Assembly: GCA_027335985.1 (NCBI GenBank)
Contig: DAHWGX010000064.1
Span: 1 to 18,955 of the forward strand
DNA from: Nitrospirota bacterium
Lineage (GTDB): Bacteria; Nitrospirota_A; Leptospirillia; Leptospirillales; Leptospirillaceae
Length of the DNA: 18,955 nucleotides
Direction of reading: 5' to 3'
In this document: piece by piece, positions 6,839 to 13,685 of the stretch
Numbering within the stretch: position 1 is the stretch's first letter
Layout of the letters: each line of letters begins with the position of its first letter
Translations under genes and position numbers: made by a program
The notes under the pieces: generated by a model
Told to the model about the DNA's origin: nothing
Databases searched by the model: none
What the model saw: the letters and a program-made list of their open reading frames with translations, nothing else

Positions 6839-7966
6839 ATGGAGCCCGAGACAAGGGCGCAACAGGAAATGGGACAGATCCTGGTCGAAAGTGACCCGTC
6901 CTCCTTGTCCACCGCTTCTCCCCGGATTCTTTCGACAGCTCCCGAAAAGAAATTCCGATCATCGGAAGGAGAGAGCCTGCATCCCGACAGTAAAAGCGTC
7001 CTCAAAAATCTTCGGGAAACCTCCCATGCCCGGATCCACCGCTCCGAACGTCTTTTTCAGGGAACGCTTTGGGTCGGTGGATTTTTTGTCCTCGCCCTCT
7101 TTGCGACCGTTCTGGGGGTGAGCATCGTCGAGGCCTGGCCGTCGATCACGAAGTTTGGATGGTCCTTTCTCTGGACCTCGACCTGGAATCCTCACCGGCA
7201 GATCTTCGGTGCCTGGACCTATATTGTCGGAACCTTCTGGGTCACAGGAATCGCGCTTCTCTTTGCCATTCCCGTCGCCATTCTCTCTTCCCTCTTTCTG
7301 TCCGACTACTCCCCGAAATGGCTGGTCGGGGGGGTTTCGACCCTGATGGAAATGCTTGCCGGCATTCCATCCATCGTCTTCGGGGCCTTCGGAATCATCT
7401 TCATGGTGCCGCTTCTCCGGGATCATGTGGAGCCCTTTCTTGCCAACACCCTGGGCAAGCACTGGGACTTTTTCGGCGGAGACTCCATGGGATACGGGAT
7501 CCTGGCCGCGGGTCTGGTGGTGGGCATCATGGTGATCCCCCTCGTCGCCACGGTGACCCGGGACTCCCTCGTCATGGTGCCACGGGAGACGGTCGAGGCC
7601 TCTTACGCCCTGGGCTCAACCAAGGCCGAGATGGTCTTCTTCGTCAAGCTTCCGGCCGTGGTGCCCGGGATCATCGGATCGGTCATCCTGGGCTTCGGAC
7701 GGGCGATCGGAGAGACGATGGCGGTCCTTCTCCTGATCGGAAACCAGGCCTCCATTCCGACCTCGATCCAGGACGTGGGATACACCATCAGCTCGCTTCT
7801 TGCGAACACCTTTACCTACGCGGTGATAGACCCGCTTTATTCGGCGGCGGAAATCGAGCTGGGGCTCATTCTTCTCGTCATATCCCTCGTCGTCAACACG
7901 CTGGGCCGGGAACTTCTCATGAAGCTCATGGGCGGACGGCTGGCAGGGTCGGTCGGCGGTGGCTGA
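6839..7966 (+). CDS. pstC: Phosphate ABC transporter permease PstC
   Basis: Inner-membrane permease that pairs with PstA to move phosphate released by PstS. I favour the ATG at 6839 (GGAG 5 bases upstream, 375 residues). The ATG at 6827 and the TTG at 6764 are in frame, but the latter lies before a strong hairpin. After an unusually long hydrophilic N-terminus of about 75 residues come six hydrophobic helices. The permease loop reads ASYALGSTKAEMVFFVKLP, and the PstC hallmark GFGRAIGETMAVLLLIG follows. The periplasmic region has WSFLWTSTWNP, typical of PstC. Its stop overlaps the pstA start. The N-terminal extension is rich in Ser, Arg and Lys and has no recognised domain. Confidence 0.93.
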   Translation: MEPETRAQQEMGQILVESDPSSLSTASPRILSTAPEKKFRSSEGESLHPDSKSVLKNLRETSHARIHRSERLFQGTLWVGGFFVLALFATVLGVSIVEAWPSITKFGWSFLWTSTWNPHRQIFGAWTYIVGTFWVTGIALLFAIPVAILSSLFLSDYSPKWLVGGVSTLMEMLAGIPSIVFGAFGIIFMVPLLRDHVEPFLANTLGKHWDFFGGDSMGYGILAAGLVVGIMVIPLVATVTRDSLVMVPRETVEASYALGSTKAEMVFFVKLPAVVPGIIGSVILGFGRAIGETMAVLLLIGNQASIPTSIQDVGYTISSLLANTFTYAVIDPLYSAAEIELGLILLVISLVVNTLGRELLMKLMGGRLAGSVGGG

Positions 7967-8864
7967 GAACATCCTCCCGGAGAAAGGGCTTTCCTCCTAT
8001 CGGAAGATGCGCAACGTCTTTCTTGGAGGGCTCACGGCGGCTGCCTTCATCCTGGCCGTCACTCCTCTGCTTGCCATCATCTATGTTGCCTACGATCGCG
8101 GAAAGGCCGCCCTGTCCCTCACTTTTCTGACCACCATGCCGGGAGGATTTCCCGTGGGGATCGAAGGCGGCATCGCCAACGGAATCGTCGGGAGCCTGAT
8201 CCTCGTTCTCCTGGCGAGCCTTCTCTCCGTTCCCGTGGGAATCTGGGCGGGACTCTACCTTTGGGACCAGTCCCATACCACTCTGGCCAAACTGACCCGC
8301 CTTCTCTCGGACCTTCTCCTGGGGGTCCCTTCGGTCATCTGGGGGGTGGTGGGTTTCTACGTCTTCTCCACAAATACCGGCTTCGGGTTCCACTGGGGGT
8401 TTTCGGGCCTTGCGGCCGGTCTCACCCTGGGATTCATCATGATTCCGATCGTGACCCGGGTGACAGAACAGGCCCTTCGGGATGTTCCCCGGAGCTATAT
8501 CGAGGGGGCCCTCGCTCTGGGAGCCTCCCGCTTCCAGGTTGTGCGGGGCCTAGCCATTCCCGCGGCCATCACCGGCATTGGGACAGGAATTCTCCTGGGA
8601 GTACTGAATGTCCTTGGCCAGACGGCTCCTCTTGTCTTTACCAATTATTACAACACGGGCATCCCCAAATCCCTGGTCGGCTCGAACGGCTCGGTGGGAG
8701 ATCTCGCGATGCAGATCTTCATCTATATCCATGAGCCGTCGAAGGAACTTCACGTGAAGGCCATGGCGGCCGCCCTTGTCCTGACGGTGATCGTCCTCCT
8801 CCTGGATATGGGGATCCGGCTTCTGGCCTGGGGAAGCCGAAAATATGCCCAGAGAATGGGATAG
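7959..8864 (+). CDS. pstA: Phosphate ABC transporter permease PstA
   Basis: Second permease subunit, 301 residues, with six predicted helices. The start is GTG, overlapping the end of pstC by 8 bases, which indicates translational coupling. Diagnostic segments are SLPVGIWAGLYLW-like sequence after helix 2, SVIWGVVGFYVF, the coupling loop EGALALGASRFQVVRGLAIP, and the PstA hallmark NVLGQTAPLVFTN. It forms the membrane channel with PstC and docks PstB at the cytoplasmic face. Length is normal for the family. Confidence 0.94.
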   Translation: MAENILPEKGLSSYRKMRNVFLGGLTAAAFILAVTPLLAIIYVAYDRGKAALSLTFLTTMPGGFPVGIEGGIANGIVGSLILVLLASLLSVPVGIWAGLYLWDQSHTTLAKLTRLLSDLLLGVPSVIWGVVGFYVFSTNTGFGFHWGFSGLAAGLTLGFIMIPIVTRVTEQALRDVPRSYIEGALALGASRFQVVRGLAIPAAITGIGTGILLGVLNVLGQTAPLVFTNYYNTGIPKSLVGSNGSVGDLAMQIFIYIHEPSKELHVKAMAAALVLTVIVLLLDMGIRLLAWGSRKYAQRMG

Positions 8865-8873
8865 GAGATTTTT

Positions 8874-9653
8874 TTGGAGAACGGAGCCCATGATCCGCTC
8901 GTGCCGAAGATCGAGGTGAAGAACTTCAGCGCCTTCTATGGAAAGACCCAGGCGCTCCACAATGTGGACTTCACCATCTACGAGCGCAAGATAACGGCAA
9001 TGATCGGTCCTTCGGGGTGTGGAAAATCGACTTTTCTCCGGAGCCTGAATCGGATGAACGACTTTTTTCAGGGATTCCGCGTCGAAGGCTCCGCCACCCT
9101 CGACGGAGAAGAGATTTACAGTCCCGCGGTCAATCCCGTCCTGATCCGCCAGAGGGTGGGCATGGTCTTCCAGAAGCCCAATCCCTTTCAGAAGTCGATC
9201 TTCGAAAACGTGGCCTACGGCCTGCGGATCCAGGGGGTGAAGTCCCGCTCCGTCCTTTCCGACATCGTGGAAAAATCCCTGAAGGCGGCGGCCCTCTGGG
9301 ACGAGGTTAAGGACCGTCTCAACGGCTCCGCCTTTTCCCTTTCCGGCGGCCAGCAGCAGCGGCTCTGCATCGCCCGGGCGTTGGCCGTCGAGCCGGAGGT
9401 GATCCTCCTCGACGAGCCGGCCTCCGCCCTCGACCCCATCTCGACCGCCCGGATCGAGGAGCTGATGCAGGACTTGAAGGATCGGTATACAATTGCCATA
9501 GTGACGCATAATATGCAGCAGGCCGCCCGCGTCTCCGACCGAACGGCCTTTTTCCTGGACGGAGCACTGGTGGAGGTGAACGATACGACCAAGATCTTCA
9601 CCAACCCGGAAGACTCCCGGACAGAGGACTACATCACCGGCCGGTTCGGCTGA
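8874..9653 (+). CDS. pstB: Phosphate ABC transporter ATPase PstB
   Basis: Cytoplasmic ATPase of the Pst importer, 259 residues, the normal size. Walker A is GPSGCGKS at 45-52, followed by the PstB-typical LRSLNRMND. The Q-loop lies in [10 protein letters not shown] (about 96-105), the signature LSGGQ at 156-160, Walker B VILLDE at 176-181, and the switch histidine in [15 protein letters not shown]. The start is TTG with AGGAG 6 bases upstream; no in-frame ATG lies nearby and TTG preserves the full N-terminal strand. It follows pstA by 9 bases in the same operon. Confidence 0.96.
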   Translation: MENGAHDPLVPKIEVKNFSAFYGKTQALHNVDFTIYERKITAMIGPSGCGKSTFLRSLNRMNDFFQGFRVEGSATLDGEEIYSPAVNPVLIRQRVGMVFQKPNPFQKSIFENVAYGLRIQGVKSRSVLSDIVEKSLKAAALWDEVKDRLNGSAFSLSGGQQQRLCIARALAVEPEVILLDEPASALDPISTARIEELMQDLKDRYTIAIVTHNMQQAARVSDRTAFFLDGALVEVNDTTKIFTNPEDSRTEDYITGRFG

Positions 9654-9667
9654 CAGGAAGGAAAACG

Positions 9668-10321
9668 GTGCTGAGACATCTTGACGCCGAGCTCGAGCAG
9701 CTCAAGGGCCGGATCACCGAAATGGGGAATATGGTCGACCTCCAGATGAAGGAGGCCGCGGAATCCCTGGTCGAGCGCGATCCCGAAAAGGCGAAACGCG
9801 TGATCGACCGGGACCACCATGTGAACGCGATGGAAGTCGGGATCGACGAGGATTGCGTCCGGATGATCGCCCTTCACCAACCAGAGGCCCGGGATCTCCG
9901 CTTCGTCATTACAGCGATGAAAATCATCACCGACCTCGAGCGAATGAGCGATCTGGCCTCGAACATCTCCGAGCGGGTGGTGGAGCTTTCCGAGGAGCCG
10001 CCGGTTTCGATTCCCCCATCGATTCGGGAAATGTCCACGATCGGTCGCGAGATGCTCCGGGAGGCGCTAGACGCCTTCGTTTCCCGGAATACCGCCCTGG
10101 CCCGCAAGGTGACCCAGGAGGATGAGCGGGTCAACGTCCTTCATCGGGAGCTCGTCAAATCCATTGTTGAAAGCCTGAAGAACCACACGGGCGAAACCAG
10201 CTCCATCGTCCGCATCCTCTTCGTCAGCCGCTCCCTCGAGCGCTTCGCCGACCACGCCACCAACGTGGCCGAGATCATCATGTACATGGTGGAAGGGAAG
10301 ATCATCCGCCACATGGTGTAA
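9668..10321 (+). CDS. phoU: Phosphate signalling protein PhoU
   Basis: Cytoplasmic negative regulator of the phosphate response, 217 residues, made of two three-helix PhoU repeats. The first contains EMGNMVDLQMKEAAESLVERD and a metal-site E/DXXXD-like DLERMSDLASNISERV; the second repeats it as RSLERFADHATNVAEIIMYMV near the C-terminus. GTG start with AGGAAGGA upstream, 14 bases after pstB. In model bacteria PhoU relays the Pst transport state to the kinase PhoR. No PhoR is in this window, so its partner is either elsewhere or the adjacent regulator works differently. Confidence 0.94.
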   Translation: MLRHLDAELEQLKGRITEMGNMVDLQMKEAAESLVERDPEKAKRVIDRDHHVNAMEVGIDEDCVRMIALHQPEARDLRFVITAMKIITDLERMSDLASNISERVVELSEEPPVSIPPSIREMSTIGREMLREALDAFVSRNTALARKVTQEDERVNVLHRELVKSIVESLKNHTGETSSIVRILFVSRSLERFADHATNVAEIIMYMVEGKIIRHMV

Positions 10322-10445
10322 AGCCAAGGGGGGGCGGTCGGCCTCCTCTCTTCGGAACCTTAAAGTTCCCCCTTCCTCTCTCCCGAATCGCCTTTTTCGT
10401 GTCGGACCTCTGTCGGGACCCGCATTCCCTTTCCGAAAGCCGATT

Positions 10446-10490
10446 TCGCGACCTCACCGGCCAAAGATCCAACTCCCGGGAAAGTCGCGA
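10446..10490. other. Inverted repeat upstream of the CDF promoter
   Basis: TCGCGAC (10446-10452) pairs with GTCGCGA (10484-10490) around a 31-base loop. It lies in the phoU-CDF gap, just before the -35 box. A shorter GGAAC/GTTCC hairpin at 10354-10369 may end the phoU transcript weakly. Otherwise 10322-10497 shows no gene. Confidence 0.3.
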
Positions 10491-10497
10491 GGGAATG

Positions 10498-10526
10498 TGG
10501 ACATCCTCTTTGGGCCCGTATATACT
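10498..10526 (+). promoter_or_regulatory. Sigma70-type promoter for the HEARO/CDF transcript
   Basis: TGGACA (10498-10503) and TATACT (10521-10526) are separated by exactly 17 bases, a near-consensus -35/-10 pair. Transcription would begin near 10533 and run through the flanking guide, the structured RNA and the CDF gene, giving a leader of about 456 bases. No other good promoter is visible between here and the CDF start. Confidence 0.7.
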
Positions 10527-10537
10527 ATACCCCAGTA
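10523..10537. promoter_or_regulatory. RcnR/CsoR-family operator overlapping the -10 box
   Basis: Read on the minus strand the site is TACTGGGGTATAGTA. RcnR recognises TACT, a G-tract and AGTA in 15 bases, and this site has the same length, the same flanks and four of the G bases. It overlaps the -10 element, so a bound repressor would block RNA polymerase. The RcnR-like repressor gene just downstream of the CDF gene is the natural ligand. The metal cannot be deduced. Confidence 0.7.
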
Positions 10538-10592
10538 TTCTATTTTGGAATGAGGGAGTCTGGCGGGGGTCCCACTGACCTGCGGCAAAACT

Positions 10593-10598
10593 AAGGAG
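10593..10598 (+). promoter_or_regulatory. Displaced Shine-Dalgarno of the CDF gene
   Basis: AAGGAG followed by CATTCG would sit 6 bases from ATGAAGACG if the 385-base element were removed. I infer that this is the original ribosome binding site of the CDF gene, separated from its start codon by insertion. Its bases would also form the 3' part of the presumptive omega-RNA guide. Confidence 0.6.
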
Positions 10599-10604
10599 CA
10601 TTCG

Positions 10605-10989
10605 ATCCGTCGACTACCTCGGCCTGAAGGCCGGAGGCTTTCACAGCACGGTTGACCAGCCTATGTCCGCCTTGGAAGCCGATAGGTTCACCGACTTCCT
10701 AAAAGGGACTACGTTGCGGAGAGGTTCAAGACCCACTCCGGGGTGCTTCCTCAGTCCCGGACCCTGGAAGTCCCGGTTGCAGACAACCATAGGGTAAGGA
10801 GGAAACGGATCGGGACGAAATGCCGCTCCGCAACATTGGCGAGGGGAGCCGGTCGAAAGAGCGCGTCACAAGACCGGTAACGGCAGAGCCGCAAGGCCCG
10901 ACGGGTGGAAAGCCCGCTCATCTTCCAAGAGATAAGGAGAGCGCATTCCTCCCCGGCGTAAAAGCCGAGGTTTCCAATGCGCGCCAAGG
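10605..10989 (+). ncRNA. HEARO RNA (IscB omega-RNA), stand-alone element without iscB
   Basis: About 385 bases with no credible ORF but dense pairing: GTTGCGGAG (10713-10721) with CTCCGCAAC (10826-10834) as a 9-bp long-range helix; CCTAT/ATAGG around 10660-10685; GGTTG/CAACC inside ACCCT/AGGGT (about 10760-10796); CCGGTC/GACCGG (about 10849-10877); and a terminal hairpin with GCGCATT (10941-10947) and AATGCGC (10976-10982). The sequence and architecture match my recollection of HEARO, the RNA of IscB (OMEGA) systems, whose guide is the 5' flank. It ends directly before ATGA, the known HEARO insertion context. The iscB gene, expected after the AAGGAG at 10934, is absent, so any nuclease would act in trans. 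Exact ends are inferred; a covariance search would settle identity. Confidence 0.8.
10934..10989 (+). promoter_or_regulatory. Hairpin-bridged ribosome binding site for the CDF gene
   Basis: AAGGAG (10934-10939) is followed after one base by the terminal hairpin (10941-10982), then 7 bases and the ATG at 10990. With the hairpin folded, the effective spacing is 8 bases, ideal for initiation. In IscB elements the omega-RNA 3' end normally carries the iscB ribosome binding site, so this is probably that site reused after loss of iscB. Phage T4 genes 25 and 38 are known precedents for a stem bridging the Shine-Dalgarno and start codon. Confidence 0.5.
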
Positions 10990-11970
10990 ATGAAGACGCA
11001 CGATCACCACGATCACGGTCCGGAATCCGGTCATCGGACGAAGGTCGGGGGCTGGCTTCACCGGATAATGGGACATTCGCACCATTCAACTGTTGAGGTG
11101 GATGCCGCCATGGAACAGGACATTCGGGGTCTCCGGGCGTTGAAATTGTCCCTGGCAGGCCTTTTTGCCACCGCCATCCTTCAACTCTCGATCGTCTTCC
11201 TGTCGGGATCGGTGGCACTTCTTTCCGATGCCCTGCACAATCTTGCCGACGCGATGACGAGCATTCCCCTTTGGATCGCTTTTTCCCTCATCCGTCGCGG
11301 CGCGACATCCCGGTTCACCTACGGATACGGGAAGGCCGAGGATGTCGCTGGTGTGATCGTCCTGACCGTCGTGTTCATGTCGGCCTGCACGGCGATTTAC
11401 GAGGCGTTCCTGCGATTTCTCGCGCCTGGGCCGATTGCCCATGCGGGATGGGTAACCGTGGCCGCCCTCGTGGGATTTGTCGGAAACGAGGCGGTCGCGC
11501 AGATCCGTATCGGGACAGGCCGCCAAATCGGCTCGGCCGCCCTGGTCGCCGACGGCCAGCATTCTCGGATCGATGGGCTGACCAGTCTCATGGTCCTGGT
11601 CGGGGTCGGCGGGTCCGTGACGGGACATTCCTTGGTGGATCCTGTGGTCGGTCTGGCCATCGGGATTGTCATCCTGTATATTGCGGCAAGCTCGATCCCC
11701 TCCATAGGGCTCCGTCTCCTGGACTCGATCGAGCCCGAGCACCTCGAACGGATCCGGGAGGTCGCAACGAAGGCTCCCGGCGTCCGTTCGATCCCCCGGA
11801 TCCGGGCCCGCTGGTCGGGACACCGCATCTTGGGGGACATCGATCTTGTGCTAGATCCGGCATTGTCTCCAAAGGAGATGGAGCGGATCGGAAAAGATCT
11901 CGAGGAAGCCCTCAGGCGGACGGTTCCGTTTCTCGGGGAGACGGCCGTCCGTTGCCGTCCGGGCGATTGA
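10990..11970 (+). CDS. Cation diffusion facilitator (CDF) metal efflux transporter
   Basis: Inner-membrane divalent-metal:proton antiporter of 326 residues. The N-terminus is histidine-rich (HDHHDHG, then GHSHH), likely binding metal. About six helices follow. The helix-2 motif SDALHNLADAMTS provides His83 and Asp87, and helix 5 VADGQHSRIDGLTS provides His191 and Asp195; the HxxxD pairs resemble zinc/cobalt-type CDFs. The ferredoxin-like cytoplasmic domain starts near residue 245 (LLDSIEPEHLERIREVATKAPGV). The next gene is an RcnR-like sensor, echoing dmeF-dmeR pairs for cobalt/nickel. The ATG has no normal Shine-Dalgarno directly before it because a HEARO element abuts it. The exact metal is uncertain. 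Confidence 0.88.
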   Translation: MKTHDHHDHGPESGHRTKVGGWLHRIMGHSHHSTVEVDAAMEQDIRGLRALKLSLAGLFATAILQLSIVFLSGSVALLSDALHNLADAMTSIPLWIAFSLIRRGATSRFTYGYGKAEDVAGVIVLTVVFMSACTAIYEAFLRFLAPGPIAHAGWVTVAALVGFVGNEAVAQIRIGTGRQIGSAALVADGQHSRIDGLTSLMVLVGVGGSVTGHSLVDPVVGLAIGIVILYIAASSIPSIGLRLLDSIEPEHLERIREVATKAPGVRSIPRIRARWSGHRILGDIDLVLDPALSPKEMERIGKDLEEALRRTVPFLGETAVRCRPGD

Positions 11971-12021
11971 AGAAGAATCCCGGCGCCCCTCCGGTGGTCC
12001 CGGGGAGGTTCGGGACAGGGC

Positions 12022-12050
12022 TTGACAGATAGGGAGGGGGGGTATATATA
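12022..12050 (+). promoter_or_regulatory. Promoter and G-tract operator of the metal-sensor gene
   Basis: TTGACA (12022-12027) and TATATA (12045-12050) are separated by 17 bases. The spacer holds a G-tract flanked by ATA and TAT (12029-12046), the kind of site bound by RcnR/InrS/CsoR proteins. The sensor gene starts 27 bases after the -10, so autoregulation is likely. Confidence 0.65.
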
Positions 12051-12076
12051 TTTTCAAGCGAAAGAGAGGACCTTGA

Positions 12077-12364
12077 TTGCATACGATCAAGAATCGGAAA
12101 AAACTTCTGGAGCGCGCCCGTAAGATCGGGGGGCAGGTCGAGGCTCTTGAGCGGCTGATCGCCGGAACCACCGGAGAGGGTGAGGACGTGTCGCTGATCC
12201 TCCAGACGGTGGCTTCCGTGCGGGGAGCTTTAAATGGCCTCATGTGCGAACTGATCGAGGGCCATATCCGTGAGCATATTCTCGCGGACGCGGGGACGAC
12301 CCCTTTAGACCGCCAGCAGGCAGTCGAGGATGTGGTCGAGGTGGTGAAGCGCTACCTCAAATGA
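12077..12364 (+). CDS. RcnR/CsoR-family metal-sensing repressor
   Basis: A 95-residue all-helical repressor close to RcnR/DmeR: N-terminal MHTIKNRKKLLERARKIGGQ, then VASVRGALNGLM and LIEGHIREHI. In E. coli RcnR, nickel/cobalt ligands include His3, Cys35, His60 and His64. Here His63 and His67 match the last two and His2 can replace His3, but the Cys35 position is Val38, in a segment lengthened by about three residues. A cysteine appears instead at 57. Metal-free protein should repress its own promoter and the CDF promoter; metal would release it. The start is TTG with GAGAGGA about 7 bases upstream, preserving the essential N-terminal histidine. Confidence 0.88.
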   Translation: MHTIKNRKKLLERARKIGGQVEALERLIAGTTGEGEDVSLILQTVASVRGALNGLMCELIEGHIREHILADAGTTPLDRQQAVEDVVEVVKRYLK

Positions 12365-12381
12365 GCGGCCTCGACGCCAAA

Positions 12382-12414
12382 GTCCGGAACAATGGGGGGT
12401 TCCTTTTTCCGGAC
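12382..12414 (+). terminator. Terminator with two alternative stems after the repressor gene
   Basis: GGAAC (12386-12390) can pair with GTTCC (12399-12403) directly before TTTTT (12404-12408), a terminator-like hairpin. A competing longer stem pairs GTCCGGAA (12382-12389) with TTCCGGAC (12407-12414) and would absorb part of the T-tract. Both are perfect. The simplest role is termination 18 bases after the stop codon. Confidence 0.5.
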
Positions 12415-12464
12415 AGGAACGGGAATCGCTCCTCAGAGAGACAAAAATAAAAAAGGAGATTCGT

Positions 12465-12515
12465 ATGGACGACGGCCCCAGTCGGGGGACGGAGGGAAAG
12501 GAGGAGACGGGTTGA
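12465..12515 (+). CDS. Possible 16-residue leader peptide
   Basis: ATG preceded by AAAAGGAG at 6-base spacing opens a 16-codon frame (MDDGPSRGTEGKEETG) ending in TGA. The ribosome binding site is strong, but nothing else supports it, and the region around it (12415-12710) has no clear gene. It could be chance or the start of a lost gene. Confidence 0.2.
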   Translation: MDDGPSRGTEGKEETG

Positions 12516-12713
12516 AGAAGATTTGATGCCCAAGTGTTGCCATTGTCTCTTCCCTGGATCTTGCCTTTTCTCTTCCGTACCCCGCCTTCACTCTCAAAAA
12601 AAATCAAAAAATCGAATCGCGGAAACGGGATCTTTCCGTGCGCTTTTTGGCCTAACGTGTGACCTGTTTGGGGCGCTATCGTTTTGCGCGCCGGCAGGAA
12701 AGGAGAAGAGAAA

Positions 12714-12827
12714 ATGCGACATTTCTGGACGAGAACGGTACAGATCGTAACCGTGGTCCTTGGCTGGCTGGACCTTCTGGAAGATATTCTGGTGGCACCG
12801 GGGGCTTTGGGCCGACTCTTGCCATGA
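12714..12827 (+). CDS. Possible 37-residue small hydrophobic protein
   Basis: An ATG with AAAGGAG upstream at reasonable spacing starts MRHFWTRTVQIVTVVLGWLD and ends at a TGA after LGRLLP. The charged start followed by a hydrophobic stretch looks like a signal or single membrane segment. It may be an intact small protein or the 5' stump of a longer gene, since its neighbours are broken. No family is recognised. Confidence 0.35.
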   Translation: MRHFWTRTVQIVTVVLGWLDLLEDILVAPGALGRLLP

Positions 12828-12879
12828 AACTTTATCTCTATTGCTATCGAGAGACAAGGTTTCACCTGGAGGGAGAACG

Positions 12880-13440
12880 ATGAAAATCGGGAAAAAATTG
12901 GTAGTGCCATGGGGAGTCTTTTTCTGGCGCTGGTTCTGCCCGGATATGCGGCCATGACGGAGCCTGCCGTCCGGGCCTACCTGCACGAGCGGCAGGCCTA
13001 TTCGGAAATCCGGGAGGAACAGCTCGAGTTCGCGGAAAAAGACCTGAAGCTCGCCCTTCGCGACAATCCGAAGGAAGCTACGATCCTGAACAATATGGCG
13101 TACATCGAATTCAAGGAAGGCGACTTCAGGAAGGCAGTCGGCTATCTCGAACAGGCCAGGGTGCTCAGGTCCGACGACAACGATGAACCTTATATTTTGA
13201 ACGAGGCCCGCTCCTCCTCGTCCAACACCAGTACCAGCGGTCCCTGACCCTCCTCTCACTCATCGAGCCCCGCCGTGCCTGGACCCACGGTTACCGGAAG
13301 ATGCTGGCCAAGGCCCTTATCAAGAATGGACAGAACGCCAGGGTCATGGCGGTTCTCCTCGAAAACCACGACGAGACCCCTCTCCGGGTCAGTCGGTCAC
13401 CCGTTATTCCCGGTCTTCCCTATGTCAGGAGCGTGCATCA
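12880..13440 (+). pseudogene. Frameshifted secreted TPR protein
   Basis: Coding sense passes through three frames. The best start (12880, with GGAGGG upstream) gives a basic n-region, MKIGKKLVV, then is lost; the hydrophobic continuation MGSLFLALVLPGYAA and the TPR helices appear in a second frame from 12909 (DLKLALRDNPKEATILNNMA, YIEFKEGDFRKAVGYLEQA). That frame dies in a serine-rich tail near 13210-13247, while a third frame continues the pattern: ARLLLVQHQYQRSLTLL and GYRKMLAKALIKNGQ. Two single-base deletions (or equivalents) explain this. The intact protein would be an exported tetratricopeptide-repeat scaffold. An alternative is a shorter real protein from the ATG at 12909, but that start has no Shine-Dalgarno. 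The 3' end is uncertain. Confidence 0.6.
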
Positions 13441-13685
13441 TGATGGCCACTTTTTTCAGGAGATCGTTGTGGGTTTTTTTCGGGATGATCCTTGCTTCCG
13501 GGCTGTGGTCCTCTCCGGGGCAGGCCGATCCGGCGGGCGATCTCTACGGGATGCAAGGCCAGGAGGGATCTCAGAAAATGTTTCTTTCCCGTATCGATAT
13601 CGAGGACCTTGGCCAGGGATTTGAGGGCCTTCTCCAAAGACTGCTGGCAAAGAAAGACAACGAGATAATATTCCTCAAGAGCTAG
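13440..13685 (+). pseudogene. 5' fragment of a small secreted-protein gene fused to antisense HEPN sequence
   Basis: An 81-residue open frame begins at ATG with AGGAG 8 bases upstream. Residues 1-29 form a convincing signal peptide (MMATFFRRSLWVFFGMILAS..., cut after GQA), followed by DPAGDLYGMQGQEG. From about base 13560 onward the same bases, read on the other strand, encode a recognisable HEPN domain, so the C-terminal half is probably an antisense shadow. I therefore read this as a truncated secreted-protein gene joined to a truncated HEPN gene. It could still be translated as one short exported protein. Confidence 0.45.

Noticed and set aside
5426..6862. A 478-codon minus-strand open frame across pstS
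   Set aside because: Shadow of a high-GC coding region; pstS on the plus strand is unmistakable.
10605..10989. Group II intron, riboswitch or tRNA-like leader as an explanation of the structured segment
   Set aside because: There is no domain V-like hairpin or intron boundary and no known aptamer core that I recognise. The insertion before ATGA, the terminal hairpin and the trailing AAGGAG fit HEARO better.
10751..11218. A minus-strand frame over the HEARO element and CDF 5' end
   Set aside because: It crosses from a structured RNA into an antisense transporter gene with no domain or Shine-Dalgarno.
12523..12955. Several 70-220 codon frames between the repressor and the TPR remnant
   Set aside because: They lack domains, agree with no hydrophobic or codon pattern and overlap one another on both strands.
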